Origin: Athripsodes cinereus
Lineage: Eukaryota > Arthropoda > Insecta > Trichoptera > Leptoceridae
Reading direction: 5' to 3'
DNA: 64,000 nucleotides
Assembly (NCBI GenBank): GCA_947579605.1
Contig: OX388320.1
Location: forward strand, 1,488,001-1,552,000
Shown: in pieces, positions 46,974 to 58,545 of the stretch
How the letters are laid out: each line of letters begins with the position of its first letter
How positions within the stretch are numbered: the first letter of the stretch is position 1
Made by a program: the position numbers and the translations under genes
The notes under the pieces: model-generated
Told to the model about the DNA's origin: nothing
Databases searched by the model: none
Seen by the model: the letters and a program-made list of their open reading frames with translations, nothing else

Positions 46974-47003
<30 letters not shown>
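46974..47003 (-). repeat. Poly-A tail (30 bases) of LINE relic
   Basis: Thirty consecutive T on the plus strand followed by (TTTA)n. Length of an intact tail, so the insertion is not ancient or the tract is maintained by slippage. Confidence 0.9.
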
Positions 47004-47005
<2 letters not shown>

Positions 47006-47600
47006 TTATTTATTTAAAATTTTCAATGATAAATAATAAAATTATAGGTTTTAGGTCCCTTCTGGATATCTTAAGATCTGCAGCCTTTCTAAGTTGACGA
47101 GGCAATACATTCTAGAGAAAAGGCTCTATCCCTGTAAACTGTTAAATTTTTCCTATGTGAAGCTACCAAGATCTCAAGGCAGGCTGCCTCACTACTAGAT
47201 TTTTCTGCCTGCACAACTCGGCAATATAAACTGACGCATCTTCATTCAGTGCCTTATAAACTAACACAGAAACTTTGTACTGCCTCTAGCCTCTACTGGT
47301 AGCCAATGAAAGTGGAGTCATTCGTGTACACCCTTGTACTACAAAAATAACACGTGCAGCTGACTTCAAAATTGACTGCAGTTAATCAATCTGACAAGCA
47401 GGTAGTCCCACTAAAATAATGTTACTATAGTCTAGTCTGGATTTGATAGCTTTAACTATTGAGGCTAATGCCCTAATGCAAAAGCACTTACAAATGACAT
47501 TTGAATTGAGATTATACCTAGATTGCGTTGTGTGTATCCCACTTAATAAAGGTAATACAAGTTTTCTAGTTAAATAGCTGTATAGGCAAGTTGCCATTCA
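46974..47600 (-). pseudogene. L2/CR1-type LINE, ORF2 end with poly-A tail
   Basis: On the minus strand: KAIKSRLDYSNIILVGLPAC, a degraded middle with YKVSVLVYKALNEDASVYIAEL, then NVLPRQLRKAADLKISRRDLK. This is the L2/CR1-type order 'SRLDYCN.LL.GLP', 'YK...L.YKAL....P.YL.EL', 'NSLP..LR.A..L..FKR.LK'. It ends in a 30-base poly-A (poly-T on the plus strand, 46974-47003). Several stops. Confidence 0.75.
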
Positions 47601-49494
47601 TTAAATGATTTATATTTCCATGAATTGAATAGAATTCTTCATTTGGTTTAATTAATGTTCAGTTTTGAATAGGTGAATAGGAATTAATACAAAATATGTA
47701 GAAGTGAACACTTTTATATAAACAGCAGAAATATTATAAACTTTATACATAAAACATTTAAATAAATAATAAATAAACATAAGAATCATCAGCAATTCAA
47801 TAATATCATACTAATCGTAGTAGTTACACATGTTTCTCTATTCATAGATTAATAATAAATAGGTAATGTTTATATTATTTAATAATAAATAAAATAAAAA
47901 TACAATAAACAAAAAAAGAATGACATTCATAATAAGTTCAAATAAGAATTCTACTTTATACATATAATAAATATTTATTTGTTATTTATTTAAGTATACA
48001 TTTACAATTTATTTTTAGTTAAGTTCATACCCTTTCTATGATACAGTTTTTTTCTTACAATTAATTTATTTCTAAATAATAATTACACCTGTTAATATTT
48101 TTTAAATCTAAGAAGCGCATTTTATTTAAATTTATTTTCTTATATGATTCTACATAACTTGAGATTTTTGAATTTTGAAATTAATAATAAATAGGTAGGT
48201 ATAATAAAATTGAGGAGCTTGAAATCAAAGTCGTAAAAAAACGTAAAAATGTCTTTTCGTTACAAAACCAAAATAGGACTTCATGTGTAATAAGTAATTA
48301 AAGTTTTCTATAGAAATTTAAACATATTGAGTTTGTATAATTTTTTAAATTTCTAAAAACTCATATAAATATAATGTAAATAAAACAAATAACTTTGTAG
48401 AGTTATACTGTGTACTTTAATTCAGTAACCAGTTTTCGTCATGTTATGTCTTTTTCAAACTCTTATAGGTAATAAATATAGGTAAATTATATAGAAATTT
48501 ACAATATTTTGATAGCTTTTGATACTAAAGTTCAATTTAAAAGGACTTTCGACTGTTTATTATAAAAAAAATGTTTACGTACCTACTTGTATGAACATAT
48601 TATTAAAAAATTAAAGTAATTTCAAAAATACATACAAAAAAAATTTAAGAAAATTTTACTAAAGAGGTCCTCAAATAGTATATAAAATTGAACAAAAATA
48701 AAACACGGAAAAAAAATAAAATACACGAAAGATTATAATTTCTATTATTTAGTACTTAATAAATGATGATAATTATTCATTATAGGTATTTCTAAATTTA
48801 CATTTTTTCTAAGATTATTGAGCATCTACAAAAAAATAACATATTTCACATACTTTTTCATTAAAACATTCAACTTTTTTATCATAACAATAAATAATAT
48901 TTTTATCTATAATATAATACAAATGTAATCGTTTTTTCTTTATATTTTCTACGTTTTACCCATAATGATGAACTATAATATTATATTAATATTAAATTTA
49001 CAATTCTTATTGATAGAAATCAATAATTAATATACAGAGGAAGGGGGGATGCAATGATTCTTATTAGAACATTAAATAATATTATTCTTGATATATTTTC
49101 ATACCCTAAAATGTGTAAATTAAAATAAAATATACCAATAGTGATTAGGTAACGGAAAATCGACAAAATTACATATAAATATAAAATGAAAATTAAATAA
49201 AAATTATGACGTAATTATTTTTATCAAAATCGACGATGTATGTTTTGATATGTTTATAAATGTAAGATGTTATTAAAAAACGTTAATTCATGAGAATTTA
49301 AATACAAAGGATTTTTTCTATATATTTCGAAATTTCTTTCTTACTTCTAATGTTGTATCTCTTGTGGGGCAAGCAGAGAGGATAAACATCAACCGTCCAA
49401 ACATTCGTAAAATTAAAAATAATATAATATCCTTGAAATATCTGGCAAAGAACAAATCTTCCCCTTACTTTAGAGTAATAATAATAAAAAGAAC

Positions 49495-49657
49495 ACCTAC
49501 CACAATCATCGTGCCTATAGTGTTGTCTGTGAATGGTTTAATACCTAAGAGTCTGTCAAACAATCTCAGAAAACTGGGAGTAGATGACAGGCTCAAATAC
49601 AGCATGCAGAAGGCCGTACTTCTATCATCCATCAGGATAGTAAGAAGGTCCCTGTAG
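49495..49657 (+). pseudogene. C-terminal relic of an endonuclease-class LINE
   Basis: An open frame ending at 49657 contains IVPIVLSVNGLIPKSLS, then MQKAVLLSSIRIVRRSL. This parallels the R4/Dong-type tail at 5660-5845 (ILPLAMSATGVTPKSL, then IIINTCNIVKKFL) but is a different family. Only the last ~55 codons remain. Confidence 0.55.
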
Positions 49658-50584
49658 TCCCTGTAGCTCTGTAAGTGATCTCCCATGATTGTACTATTTC
49701 ATAGAACATCATGGAAGAATCAACTCGAATAATTTATTTATTTATTTATTTATTTATGAAATATACGGCTTGCGCCTTTTTACAAATAACATGATCAAAA
49801 AATAATACAGTCTTCACTTACAAACGACAAATCAATCAACAAAAACAAAAAAAAATACAAGCTAACACAACTAGGTAACACTAGTGCTCTATTAATAAAC
49901 ACATAGATACAGGCATATATTCATAGTTTGCTCGGGCACATGGTACTTACCAACCAAACATAGGCATGCAAGTATTTATAGTTGGGTATCTCTATACATC
50001 TTACACTATATCGACCACTGCAAATTCATGTTTTATATAAATAGCAAATAGATACATAGGTATGCATAGATATAAACACTATTTAAAAGATTTTGTGTAA
50101 CTGTTGCCCTGCAGAATAATAATTAATATTATTTGATACCCAACCAGGTGACAACAATTATGTATGAACAATATTTTAATATTATTCCTGATACCCAACC
50201 AGGTGACAATAATATACCTCGCACAATCAAGTAGGTACAGTCGGCGCACCATTTACCCGAACCTAAAATTAACAATAAAATAATGAAAAAAAGTATAATA
50301 AAAAAAACACAAAATATTCCCAAATATTATAGTCTCCTCAAAAGTCTATCCTTCCTTTCATCCTTCTAAGCATTTCACCCAGTTATGTTAACTCGAATAA
50401 TGTTGGGGTTCTACATTTTGAATATACCTACATAAATTTATTTTAATATTTTATGATTTTTGTTATTTAATGTTATTTTTAAATTTTATTGTTAATCTTA
50501 TATTGTGTTCAAAATGTAGAATCAAATATTGTTTTGTTTAATAAATGAGATATGAGATAATAATAATAAAGACAATTTATATTT

Positions 50585-50790
50585 GGCGCCGTTTAATGAT
50601 CCGTGACCATCTCAAGGGCGCCATGACTTTTCTTGAAAAGCGGTGTTTTCAGCTTACTCCTGAACGTTGCAGTGGGCTGGTTCTTTCTTAAATCCGCTGG
50701 TAATCGGTTCCAGGCAGTTGGCCCCGCAACGCTAAAGCTCCTCTCTGCGAATTTGGAAGTGTTTGACCTGTTGGGCTCCACAAGCTTGTT
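50585..50790 (-). pseudogene. CR1/L2-type LINE ORF2 end
   Basis: A minus frame of 62 codons: FAERSFSVAGPTAWNRLP, ADLRKNQPTATFRSKLKTPLF, matching the common LINE end 'F..RSFS.AGP..WN.LP..LR......F...LK..LF'. 'ggcgcc...aagggcgcc' just after the stop is the family's terminal signature. Confidence 0.8.
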
Positions 50791-50849
50791 TACAGCGGTA
50801 GAAGTGTTAGAAGAAGAAAATAAATTTTACAAATAAAATTCAGGGAATA

Positions 50850-50975
50850 GATTTGCCACCCGTTCTGAATGCATTAATTGTTTTTGACATATAGAGGACG
50901 GTTTGCATGTTTATTAAATATTTTGGCTAATCTGATGGCTACCCCACTTGTATGATATAGTGTGATGGTATATAC
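50850..50975 (-). repeat. Family A fragment
   Basis: 'tttgccacccgttctgaatg', 'gaggacggtttgcatg' and 'cccacttgtatgatatagtg', the tail half on the minus strand. Confidence 0.7.
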
Positions 50976-51589
50976 ATTAATAATTATTTATAATTTTGAC
51001 TCAAATCATTAATCAGAGAATATATTTGATATAAAAAGAATAAAAGTAGAAATCAAAAATATTGTAAACAAACATTAAATATATATTTTATCTTCTTACA
51101 AATATCACTAATGTGTCTTTCAAGATAAATATATATGCATTGTAACTAATAATAAATATACATATTTCTATAATATATAACACTACATAAAATTATTATT
51201 TATATTTATTAAAACCATCTACTCAATTTATACATATCATTTATTTATTATTTGATTTATTTTTAAATGAATGTAGTATCTACAATTATTTTTATTTTCT
51301 TTTTTCAGTATTTACCCCCTTTCATCATCACAACCTTATTGTATAGCACAGTTCTAGAGTTATCATGTTTTTATTTTTACATCATTTATTTTTATTATTA
51401 TTCACTGTTTTATTAATTTATTTTTTAAATATTAAATTATTTATATTTTAGTTATAGTCAAAGATAAGGTCGCACTCACTAGTAAGAGCAATTTAATTTC
51501 TTTTTTCCTAAAACGAGGAAGATGATAAATGTATACGAGAAATAAGTTACGATGGTTTAGGCATGAAGAAAGAATGAATTAAGACAGAA

Positions 51590-51800
51590 TAACAAAGAAA
51601 TTCACTAGAGTGAGAGGAATGTTGCGCAGAAACGCGGCCATCTGAGGATCAAATGGCGAGATGATGTGTTTCGCACATTGAATAGGAGAGCATGCATGAG
51701 AAAGTATATGATAGTGACGGTAGCGAAAGGTGTATCTAAGAATAATGGAGAAAGTGGCACGCGATCTTTTCTGCCTATTCCGAGGGAAGCAGCGTGATGG
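51590..51800 (+). pseudogene. LINE ORF2 C-terminal relic, copy 1
   Basis: Frame KRGHLRIKWRDDVFRTLNRR fits 'GR.R..W.DDV.....' of LINE ends. The last 50 bp ('gtggcacgcgatcttttctg', 'gggaagcagcgtgatgg') match the minus strand of 55178-55227, so both come from one family. Confidence 0.55.
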
Positions 51801-52358
51801 TAGAAATGGATGGAAAAATCGTTGATAAATCAAAGAAAAAAAAAATCGGGACTAAGATGGAATAAATGAAAAATTTTATGATTATTATGCTTGCAACAAA
51901 ATAATATTTCAAAGAAAAAAGAATCGCTTGAAAATTCGATAGAATTTTTTGACATCGGTTCATTCTCTTTATTTATTTATTTATTTATTAATCAGAGACA
52001 CAAACAGAAAGTTGACAAAATACACGCAAAAAAAATTAAAAACAACATACATTGATTCGGCCAGGCCAACCCCCCAATTAAGTGTGTCTACAGCATACAC
52101 ATATTAATGTTAACAAAAGAATGATAGAAAAAAAATAAAAAAAAACCAATCAAACAAAAGCAGATCACAATCACCGCAGGCCCAGTACAAACTGAACCTG
52201 CACCAAACAAGCACCGATCAAAAAAACAAAAAATGTCAATCTACAAAGATACCAAAGTTGGATGCAACACTCCTTCTGAACACCGTCAGTGAATGACAAA
52301 AGACATCCGCACCATCCACGCAATGTGAGCATAAAACCTTTTATCCTTAAAGTAATGC

Positions 52359-52364
52359 TTTATT
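52359..52364 (-). promoter_or_regulatory. Candidate polyadenylation signal of the D2-like receptor
   Basis: AATAAA on the minus strand about 140 bp after the receptor stop codon. It is the first candidate downstream and would give a short 3' UTR. Insect receptor genes often use several distal sites, so this is tentative. Confidence 0.35.
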
Positions 52365-52504
52365 CGGAAACCGATAGAAAAAAATCATCTTCCTCGTTTT
52401 TAATATAAAAAGACATATTCATACATTCTAGATAGAGTGAAGTAATAATACACTTTAATAGTACAATATTATTACTGAGCGAACACGACCAGATAATCTA
52501 TAGG

Positions 52505-52719
52505 CTATGTTCCCATATGCATCAGCTTTTTGAAGGCCTTCCTGAACTCTGGATTGAAAATTGTGTAGATGACTGGGTTGACGAAACTGTTGATATATCC
52601 CAGCCAAGTTGTGAGGATGAAGGCTGTTACTCCCGGCTGACACTCCATGCCCAGCTTCGTACACATAGCGTCCATGATATTGCACGTAAAGAATGGTACC
52701 CAACAGAATAAGAAGACAC
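52505..52719 (-). CDS. Dop2R: Dopamine D2-like receptor, terminal coding exon
   Basis: Last exon of a class A GPCR on the minus strand. It follows a TTATTTCGCAG acceptor and enters in phase 1, completing a Gly codon. It encodes the end of helix 6 (GVFLFCWVPFF with the CWxP toggle), extracellular loop 3 with two cysteines, helix 7 (WLGYINSFVNPVIYT with NPxxY) and helix 8 (NPEFRKAFKKLMHMG), then a stop. This agrees closely with my memory of insect D2-like receptors, whose C-terminus also stops right after helix 8. The receptor binds dopamine and signals through Gi at the neuronal membrane. All earlier exons must lie at higher coordinates. I could not identify any up to 64000, so the intron is either very long or the next exon is outside. 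Confidence 0.9.
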
Positions 52720-54817
52720 CTGCGAAATAAAGAAAAAAAAACAATATTAATAACTTTTCAAAAGTTCTTACTCTAATAATACATCAATCTGTGAAAGTGA
52801 TGTGATCAATTTATTTTAAAACAAAAATTGGATATTGAATTTTTAGCAATGTGATAATAAAACGAAATCATCAGATAAAAGTAAAATTACATAATAATAA
52901 TGATGAAGGTATGCATAAAGTAAAAAAATACTTGAGATTTTAAATTTACAAAAAAGTAGGTATTAAGTCAAATGGGTTTTTTATGGAAGAAATTGATGGA
53001 GATCATTAATGAATTGGGTAGGTTTATAACCAGAGCTGTGTGTATTTATAAGAGTTGTTAAAAAGGGGTTTAAAATTTGAGATTTATATTTATGTTTTAT
53101 ATTAAATTGGTGTGGTGAATATTAAATTTTTCACCTCACCACACCAGAATGTACACTGTAGCCACAATAAAAAATATTTAAGTAATGTGAAACTAACATA
53201 CATTTATGCGAATTTTGCATGAATGAACATAAAATACCATTGCATCTACTCACAGAATGTGAACGACCATAATGCATACGAGAGCCAAAATAGTTTGCTG
53301 ACTCTTCTCTGATCAAGAACGCATCTCAGACAAACTATCCCATAGAAAATTCATTTAAGTTTTAAAGGCTCCGTTTAGCAAAAACGGTAAAATTTATTAT
53401 TTCCAACAAATTTGATAGAAAAATTGCCCAAACTTGTTGACCCTTGCGAACATATTGATTTGATAAATTAAAAAAATCAAATATTTATTACCAATATTAC
53501 TTTTTTCATAAAAAAATTAATAAATTGCAGACTGACGAGATTTATTAAAAGGTACCTACTCTTTGTTATATCAAAACACAAATTATTTGTAAAATATATA
53601 TATATTTTTTATTCATTTTATCAAGCATATAAATACTATAGATTTTAGTAAACTTTTTTTAGTATAAAAAAAATTGAGTTCATGTGGTGATTTTTGGTTT
53701 CAAAATTTGAGAAGTCGGTCAATATCCATGAAAAAAACGAAAAAAAAATAGATATTTTTGTTCTATAGGTAATTATAATAACTATCTAAATATTCTCAAT
53801 ATTAAAATAAATATATGATTTTTTTTAGGACTCTCGTGCATTTATGTACCAAACACACCTCCGAATTCGATTTTTAGAAATATGCTTTTTTATAAACGAA
53901 TTCTATGAAGCTAAAATCGAGTTTTTATTAAAAATCAAAGTTTGATATTGATAATTAATATTTGTTTTCATATTTTATCAAATCAAAATGTTCGTAGGGT
54001 CAACAAGTTTTGAGAGTTTGTGTACCAAACTTGTTGAAAATTGAATGTTTTATCGTTTTTGCTAAAGGGGCCCTTTAAGTCTTTGAGAAAACATCTAAGG
54101 ATTAAATCCCTCAATGGACTACATTGAGATGTCGAGGTAGGGAAGATCATTGAATGAAGAAGAAAAAAAAGATCCAACTTTGAGGAAAAAGATAAAACAA
54201 AAATTAATAAAAACTCATTTTATAAGATATTAATATCCTTTAACAATAATTTAAAACAGACAAAGTTTTATAGCAAAACGATCGTAAAAATATAAAGACC
54301 TAGTAAATGCGCAGCAAATCAAACCAACCGTTAAAAAAGTACGTTTTGAAAGCTCAAAAGCGCTTTGGTACTTTGGTACGTAAATAATACGTAAAAACAA
54401 ACTTTTAAAAACAATCTTGAATAAGTAGGTAGGTACTTGTTGAACTTATTTTTTGCTTACATATTATATACATACAATCTGGGGGTGCATAGATTACGGT
54501 TGTGAACTTTCATATTTTTTATAATATTTGAATATTATTAAACTATATAGCTTTTAAGCTGGCATTACTCGGATATTAGCAGAAATGTTTAGTATTTAAA
54601 ATAAACTTTTTATTTTACGATTTCTGGCAAGGAATAGGTCTGCCTGTCTTTTCCGTAAGGTTAGGAGCGATCTGTAAAATTTATTTATTTATTAAAATGG
54701 CGTATATATGGTGGCATAAAGAAGATAACTTGCATATTTGGGAGTTTCGGGTGATGGATACGATTTACAGCGCCCTTGAGGTCATGTTATGAGTAAACGG
54801 CGCTTTACAAATTGTCC

Positions 54818-54841
54818 ATATATATATATATATATATATAT
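54818..54841 (+). repeat. (AT)n microsatellite
   Basis: Twelve AT units directly after a short LINE 3' end ('acagcgcccttgaggtcatg', 'cggcgctttacaaatt', about 54755-54812). Confidence 0.9.
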
Positions 54842-55177
54842 TTGTTACAGTATTTTGGCTACCTCACTTACGGGATATGTTGGTGTTAATTTAAATAATA
54901 AATGGCGAAGGATTCTTGAGCTGATCATTTGGACTCTATTTTATCATCAGATAATTGAAGTTGAAATTATGTAGAGATCTGCAGACTCTCGAGTTGTTTG
55001 TAGTGAGGAGTTTGAGTTTCTGGCATTCCTTAAAAAATATATTGGTCTATTTCAGTTCAGAGTTCAGACAAGAGTTTTTAATAGTGTCTAATGTGAATAC
55101 TATTCAGTTACTTATTAAATAAATGTGTGTGAGTCAATCAACTGCGCATTTCTTATTTGTTTATCATCATCATAATC

Positions 55178-55336
55178 TCCATCACGCTGCTTTCCTTTCA
55201 AGGTAGGCAGAAAGGATCGAGTGCCACTTACTCCTATCCTTGTATAAACTTTACGTTTCCGCCACTATCATACATTTCCTTATGCACACTCTCCTATTCA
55301 TTTATTACTATTCATACACATTTCCCATTTCATGCA
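55178..55336 (-). pseudogene. LINE ORF2 C-terminal relic, copy 2
   Basis: The minus strand of 55178-55227 matches 51753-51800 ('gtggcactcgatcctttctg', 'aaagcagcgtgatgg'). It runs up to the truncated 5' end of the R1-type LINE, which therefore seems inserted into or beside it. Confidence 0.55.
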
Positions 55337-57217
55337 GGGTTGCGTGTTCTGGTGCGCTGCCTTAACGCTCGAGAGACTATAGATGCTGCAAGCGTCGTGA
55401 CTCACAGCGAACTAAATGGGATCATCAAAACATTAGGTCCAAAAAAGGCCCCAGGGATTGATAGACTGAATGGTATGATAGTCAAAAACGTCTGGAAGAG
55501 TTGTCCAGCGGAGATGCTACAGCTCTTCCAGCGTTGTATGAAAGAGGGTGTTTTTCCAAAAGTATGGAAGAAAGGTTTGCTCAGAGTGATACCTAAAGGC
55601 AATGACAAGCCGCTGTCGGACCTCAAGGCGTACAGACCGATTACCTTGCTGCCTTCCTTCGGCAAGATCCTCGAGATCTTGGTGAGGAACCGGCTTGAAC
55701 TGGCTCTGACGCAAGGAAGTTCTAAACAGTTTGGCTTTAGCCGGGGTCTCTCTACTGAGCATGCCATTGAAGCTTGTCTGAAATGGAAGGATGAAAGGCG
55801 AGAAAAGAATGTACTGGGTGTCTTCTTGGATATAGCTGGGGCGTTTGACAATGCGTGGTGGCCGCTTATCCTGGCCAAATTGAAGATACGGGGCTGTCCC
55901 CGCTGGTTGTATGACATAGTCTGCAGCTACTTCAGCGAAAGGTCTGTGGTAATTCACCACGCAGGGCATTTAGTTGAGAGGGAAGTCAGCATGGGCTGCC
56001 CACAAGGATCGGTCCTTGGACCGTTTCTTTGGAATGTCCTATTTGATGACCTTCTGAGGATGGAGCTGCCGCCTGGTTGCACAGTTTTTGCATACGCCGA
56101 TGATGCACTTCTCTTACTCTCCGGAGATACGAGGAGTGCGATCGAAAGCAAGTTTAGTATCGCGATAGATCGCATCTTGACGTGGGGCAGGGTGAATAGG
56201 CTTGTTTTCTCACCGAGCAAGACCACCGCGCTGTGGTTGAAGGGTGTGCTGGGAAGGGGCAGGAATCCGGTGCTTCGGATGGATGGGCATCCTGTGAGGG
56301 TTGTCGATGAAGTCCGATACCTGGGGGTTGTCCTTGACAGGGGCTTCACCTTTCTTCCGCACGTGCGAGCGACTGCCGAAAAAGCGGGAGTGTTATTTCA
56401 CACTCTACGCAGACTCAGTCGTGGTACTTGGGGCCTTAAGGCGCGGACTGTGCTTACCATTTATCGGGCGACGTATGTGGCTCAGGTCACTTATGGTGCT
56501 CGTGTTTGGTCGCACCGTCTTGCTGTTGGTTCTGTGTCCGCGGCGGTCTTGAGGGGACAGACACTCTCCCTGCTCGCCGTCACCGGTGCGTATAGAACAG
56601 CCGCTAGCGATGGCCTTCCTGTCATCGCTGGTGTGCTGCCCGCGGATTTAGAAATTTTAGATTGTGTAGCCAGGCGTAAGCTCAAGGCTGACGGCAATGT
56701 TGAACATCTCGGAATCTCCGTTCATGCGGAGCCCGGGACTAGAGGGCTCAGTAGGGCAATCGGCATGATCCGAAAGAGAACTTTGGAGGTCTGGCAAGAT
56801 AGGTGGGATCGGGGGAGAACTGCTAGATTGGTCTACAGTTTTCTCCCTGAAGTATGTGAGAGAATGAAAAGGCGATTCCTTTCCCTCAATCACCATGCCG
56901 TCCAGCTTGTGACGGGACACGGTGATCTAAAGGGCAGGTTATATGACCTTGGCCTAGCGGAGAATCCGTGGTGTGTTTGTGGGTTGGGGGCGCAGTATGC
57001 TGGGCACATCCTTTGGGAGTGCTCCGTGATGAATGATGCTAGAGATGCAATGATAGATGATATGAGTGAGAGCACTCCCAGACCAATTTGGTTTGGGGAG
57101 GTTCTGCAATGCCCGAGGAACCTTAAAGCATTTTTGGTGTTTGTGGATGTATGGGTATCTCGTTGGGAGCTTCTGCGTCAGCCGGGTTCACCCCCGCCTG
57201 ACGCGGGAGAGTCTTAG
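55337..57217 (+). CDS. R1-clade non-LTR retrotransposon ORF2, 5'-truncated
   Basis: Open for 627 codons to the TAG at 57215 without a stop. The frame continues left to 55157, but LINE similarity begins near 55337. Reverse transcriptase motifs: KKAPGIDRLNG, YRPITLLPSFGKILE, FLDIAGAFDNAWW, GCPQGSVLGPFLWN and the catalytic FAYADDALLLL. The C-terminal zinc-knuckle CVCGLGAQYAGHILWEC (C-x1-C-x8-H-x4-C) is typical of R1-clade elements. It copies its RNA into DNA at a nicked target. The N-terminal AP endonuclease and all of ORF1 are missing, so this copy cannot move by itself. It is clearly GC-richer than its surroundings, as for a recent arrival. The 3' UTR probably ends near 57560 after 'attcaataaaatgaac'. 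Assignment to R1 rather than another endonuclease-type clade is from motif style. Confidence 0.85.
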   Translation, partial: GLRVLVRCLNARETIDAASVVTHSELNGIIKTLGPKKAPGIDRLNGMIVKNVWKSCPAEMLQLFQRCMKEGVFPKVWKKGLLRVIPKGNDKPLSDLKAYRPITLLPSFGKILEILVRNRLELALTQGSSKQFGFSRGLSTEHAIEACLKWKDERREKNVLGVFLDIAGAFDNAWWPLILAKLKIRGCPRWLYDIVCSYFSERSVVIHHAGHLVEREVSMGCPQGSVLGPFLWNVLFDDLLRMELPPGCTVFAYADDALLLLSGDTRSAIESKFSIAIDRILTWGRVNRLVFSPSKTTALWLKGVLGRGRNPVLRMDGHPVRVVDEVRYLGVVLDRGFTFLPHVRATAEKAGVLFHTLRRLSRGTWGLKARTVLTIYRATYVAQVTYGARVWSHRLAVGSVSAAVLRGQTLSLLAVTGAYRTAASDGLPVIAGVLPADLEILDCVARRKLKADGNVEHLGISVHAEPGTRGLSRAIGMIRKRTLEVWQDRWDRGRTARLVYSFLPEVCERMKRRFLSLNHHAVQLVTGHGDLKGRLYDLGLAENPWCVCGLGAQYAGHILWECSVMNDARDAMIDDMSESTPRPIWFGEVLQCPRNLKAFLVFVDVWVSRWELLRQPGSPPPDAGES

Positions 57218-57564
57218 GGTTGGTTTTTGCCCTTTGTGGCGTTGGCGCGATAGTGAACTCGTTTTCTCGTTGTATCGTCCTGTCTCCCTTGGTGGAGAGT
57301 AGGTTTGGGAGGTATGTCCCTTTTGGGAGGGTTTAATGTTTTCACACCATTCGGCACTGGTGATTCTCGGGCTCGCGCCTTCTGAACGCCAAATAACAAG
57401 TTTCTGGACACCTCACTTCGGCTTTTGTTACTCAGCAATTTTTATATATCATATTTACTCGATGTTATCTACATTATATTAATTGTACTATATTTTGTCC
57501 TGTTTTATGCTTTTTTTATATAATTTTGTATTTTTTTTTATTCAATAAAATGAACATACTTTCA

Positions 57565-57745
57565 AAAGGGGCATTGAAGAGAGTGTAGTTTAAAAGATTC
57601 CCACGACGGCGGTTATAGCCGGTCGGTCCTTCAGACCTGCCCAATGGCCCGCCCGTGAGGACAATTTTGGTTTGAATGTGCGGATAAATAGGAGTCTATG
57701 ACTCCTGAAATATCCGGGTGTGAGGTGGGTCTCTCTTCAATATTC
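57565..57745 (+). repeat. Family D repeat, longest copy
   Basis: 'aaaagattcccacgacggcg', 'gcccgtgaggacaattttgg', 'gtctatgactcctgaaatat', 'ccgggtgtgaggtggg'. The left half recurs at 22740-22870 and the right half inverted at 9110-9205. It follows the R1-type LINE directly, so it may be its 3' UTR or a separate element. Confidence 0.65.
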
Positions 57746-57879
57746 ATACACATTTCTGTCCTGGAAGATTTGGTCTAATGGTCTTGCGATTAAATTCTCG
57801 GACGACCACGTTTCTGACTATCAATTTTCATTGCCATTCTGTCCTCAATAACTTTTTCCATTATTCTATATATAATAAG

Positions 57880-58107
57880 TGTTAACACATGGATATGGTT
57901 GTGTATCGCAGCTTTATAATTTTGTTTGCAATTGATCCACAATCTATTTATTGTTTATGGTGACATTTGAATGATCTATATTTTTCTATGTAATATCACT
58001 CTCATTGTCAAAACCTGTGTGAATAAAGTGTTCCTTTAACAAACTTCGACACGTCTTTCAATTAAAATCCCGAATGCATTTCCCAGGCTAAAGGTTGGAA
58101 TCCAACA
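57880..58107 (+). repeat. 5' LTR (228 bp)
   Basis: Starts 'tgttaacacatggatatgg', ends 'ggttggaatccaaca'. Contains AATAAA at 58022-58027, the likely R/U5 polyadenylation signal. Confidence 0.85.
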
Positions 58108-58126
58108 TGGTCCTATCGAACAGGAT
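58108..58126 (+). other. Putative primer-binding site
   Basis: 'tggtcctatcgaacagga' abuts the 5' LTR. A TGG start is usual because tRNAs end in CCA. The matching tRNA was not identified. Confidence 0.45.
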
Positions 58127-58389
58127 AGAAGAACTAGTGCCGAAGGAAATGTATTTCGTGGATTTAAAGATGTTTTTTATCATTTGATCGACATAGAAAA
58201 ATGTCAATATGGCGTGAAAGTCACCGCCATACAATGTGGGCATAGAGGCGTGTAATCTTCGAAAAGCAAAACCATCCGCTTATAAAAAGCAGCAAGATAA
58301 AATAAACAAGTAAGGAAATTGTTCAATACAATAAAATAACATATTATTTCATCAAAAATATGACATTTATCAATAAAAATTGATAAAAT

Positions 58390-58545
58390 CAATAACTCAG
58401 ACTACGATTGAAATGAGTCGAGTGATTTTTAATAAAATCATCAAAAATTGATAATACTGAAACTTAGATCACGATGGAAATGGGTCAAGCGAAAGATTAT
58501 CAAGAGCTGATGACCTCGACCACGATATAAATGGGTCAGGTCATC
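58390..58545 (+). repeat. Diverged triplicate inside the LTR element
   Basis: Three similar blocks of the form 'ac[tc][ct][ca]ga..acgat..aaatg[ag]gtc.ag' begin near 58395, 58462 and 58513. Irregular spacing (67 and 51 bp), no coding meaning seen. Confidence 0.5.

Larger units (their letters stand above)
39274..52358. other. 13-kb non-coding interval between ATPase and receptor
   Basis: Contains short inverted-repeat elements (40210-40382, 43237-43480), LINE relics (41280-41600, 45490-45600, 46974-47600, 49495-49657, 50585-50790, 51590-51800), old family A fragments and (TTTA)n tails. Much of 47600-49360 and 43500-46450 is AT-rich with nothing recognised. Confidence 0.6.

Noticed and set aside
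57066..57302. 78-codon plus-strand frame overlapping the R1-type ORF end
   Set aside because: Out-of-frame overlap with the LINE ORF and its 3' UTR; no independent support.
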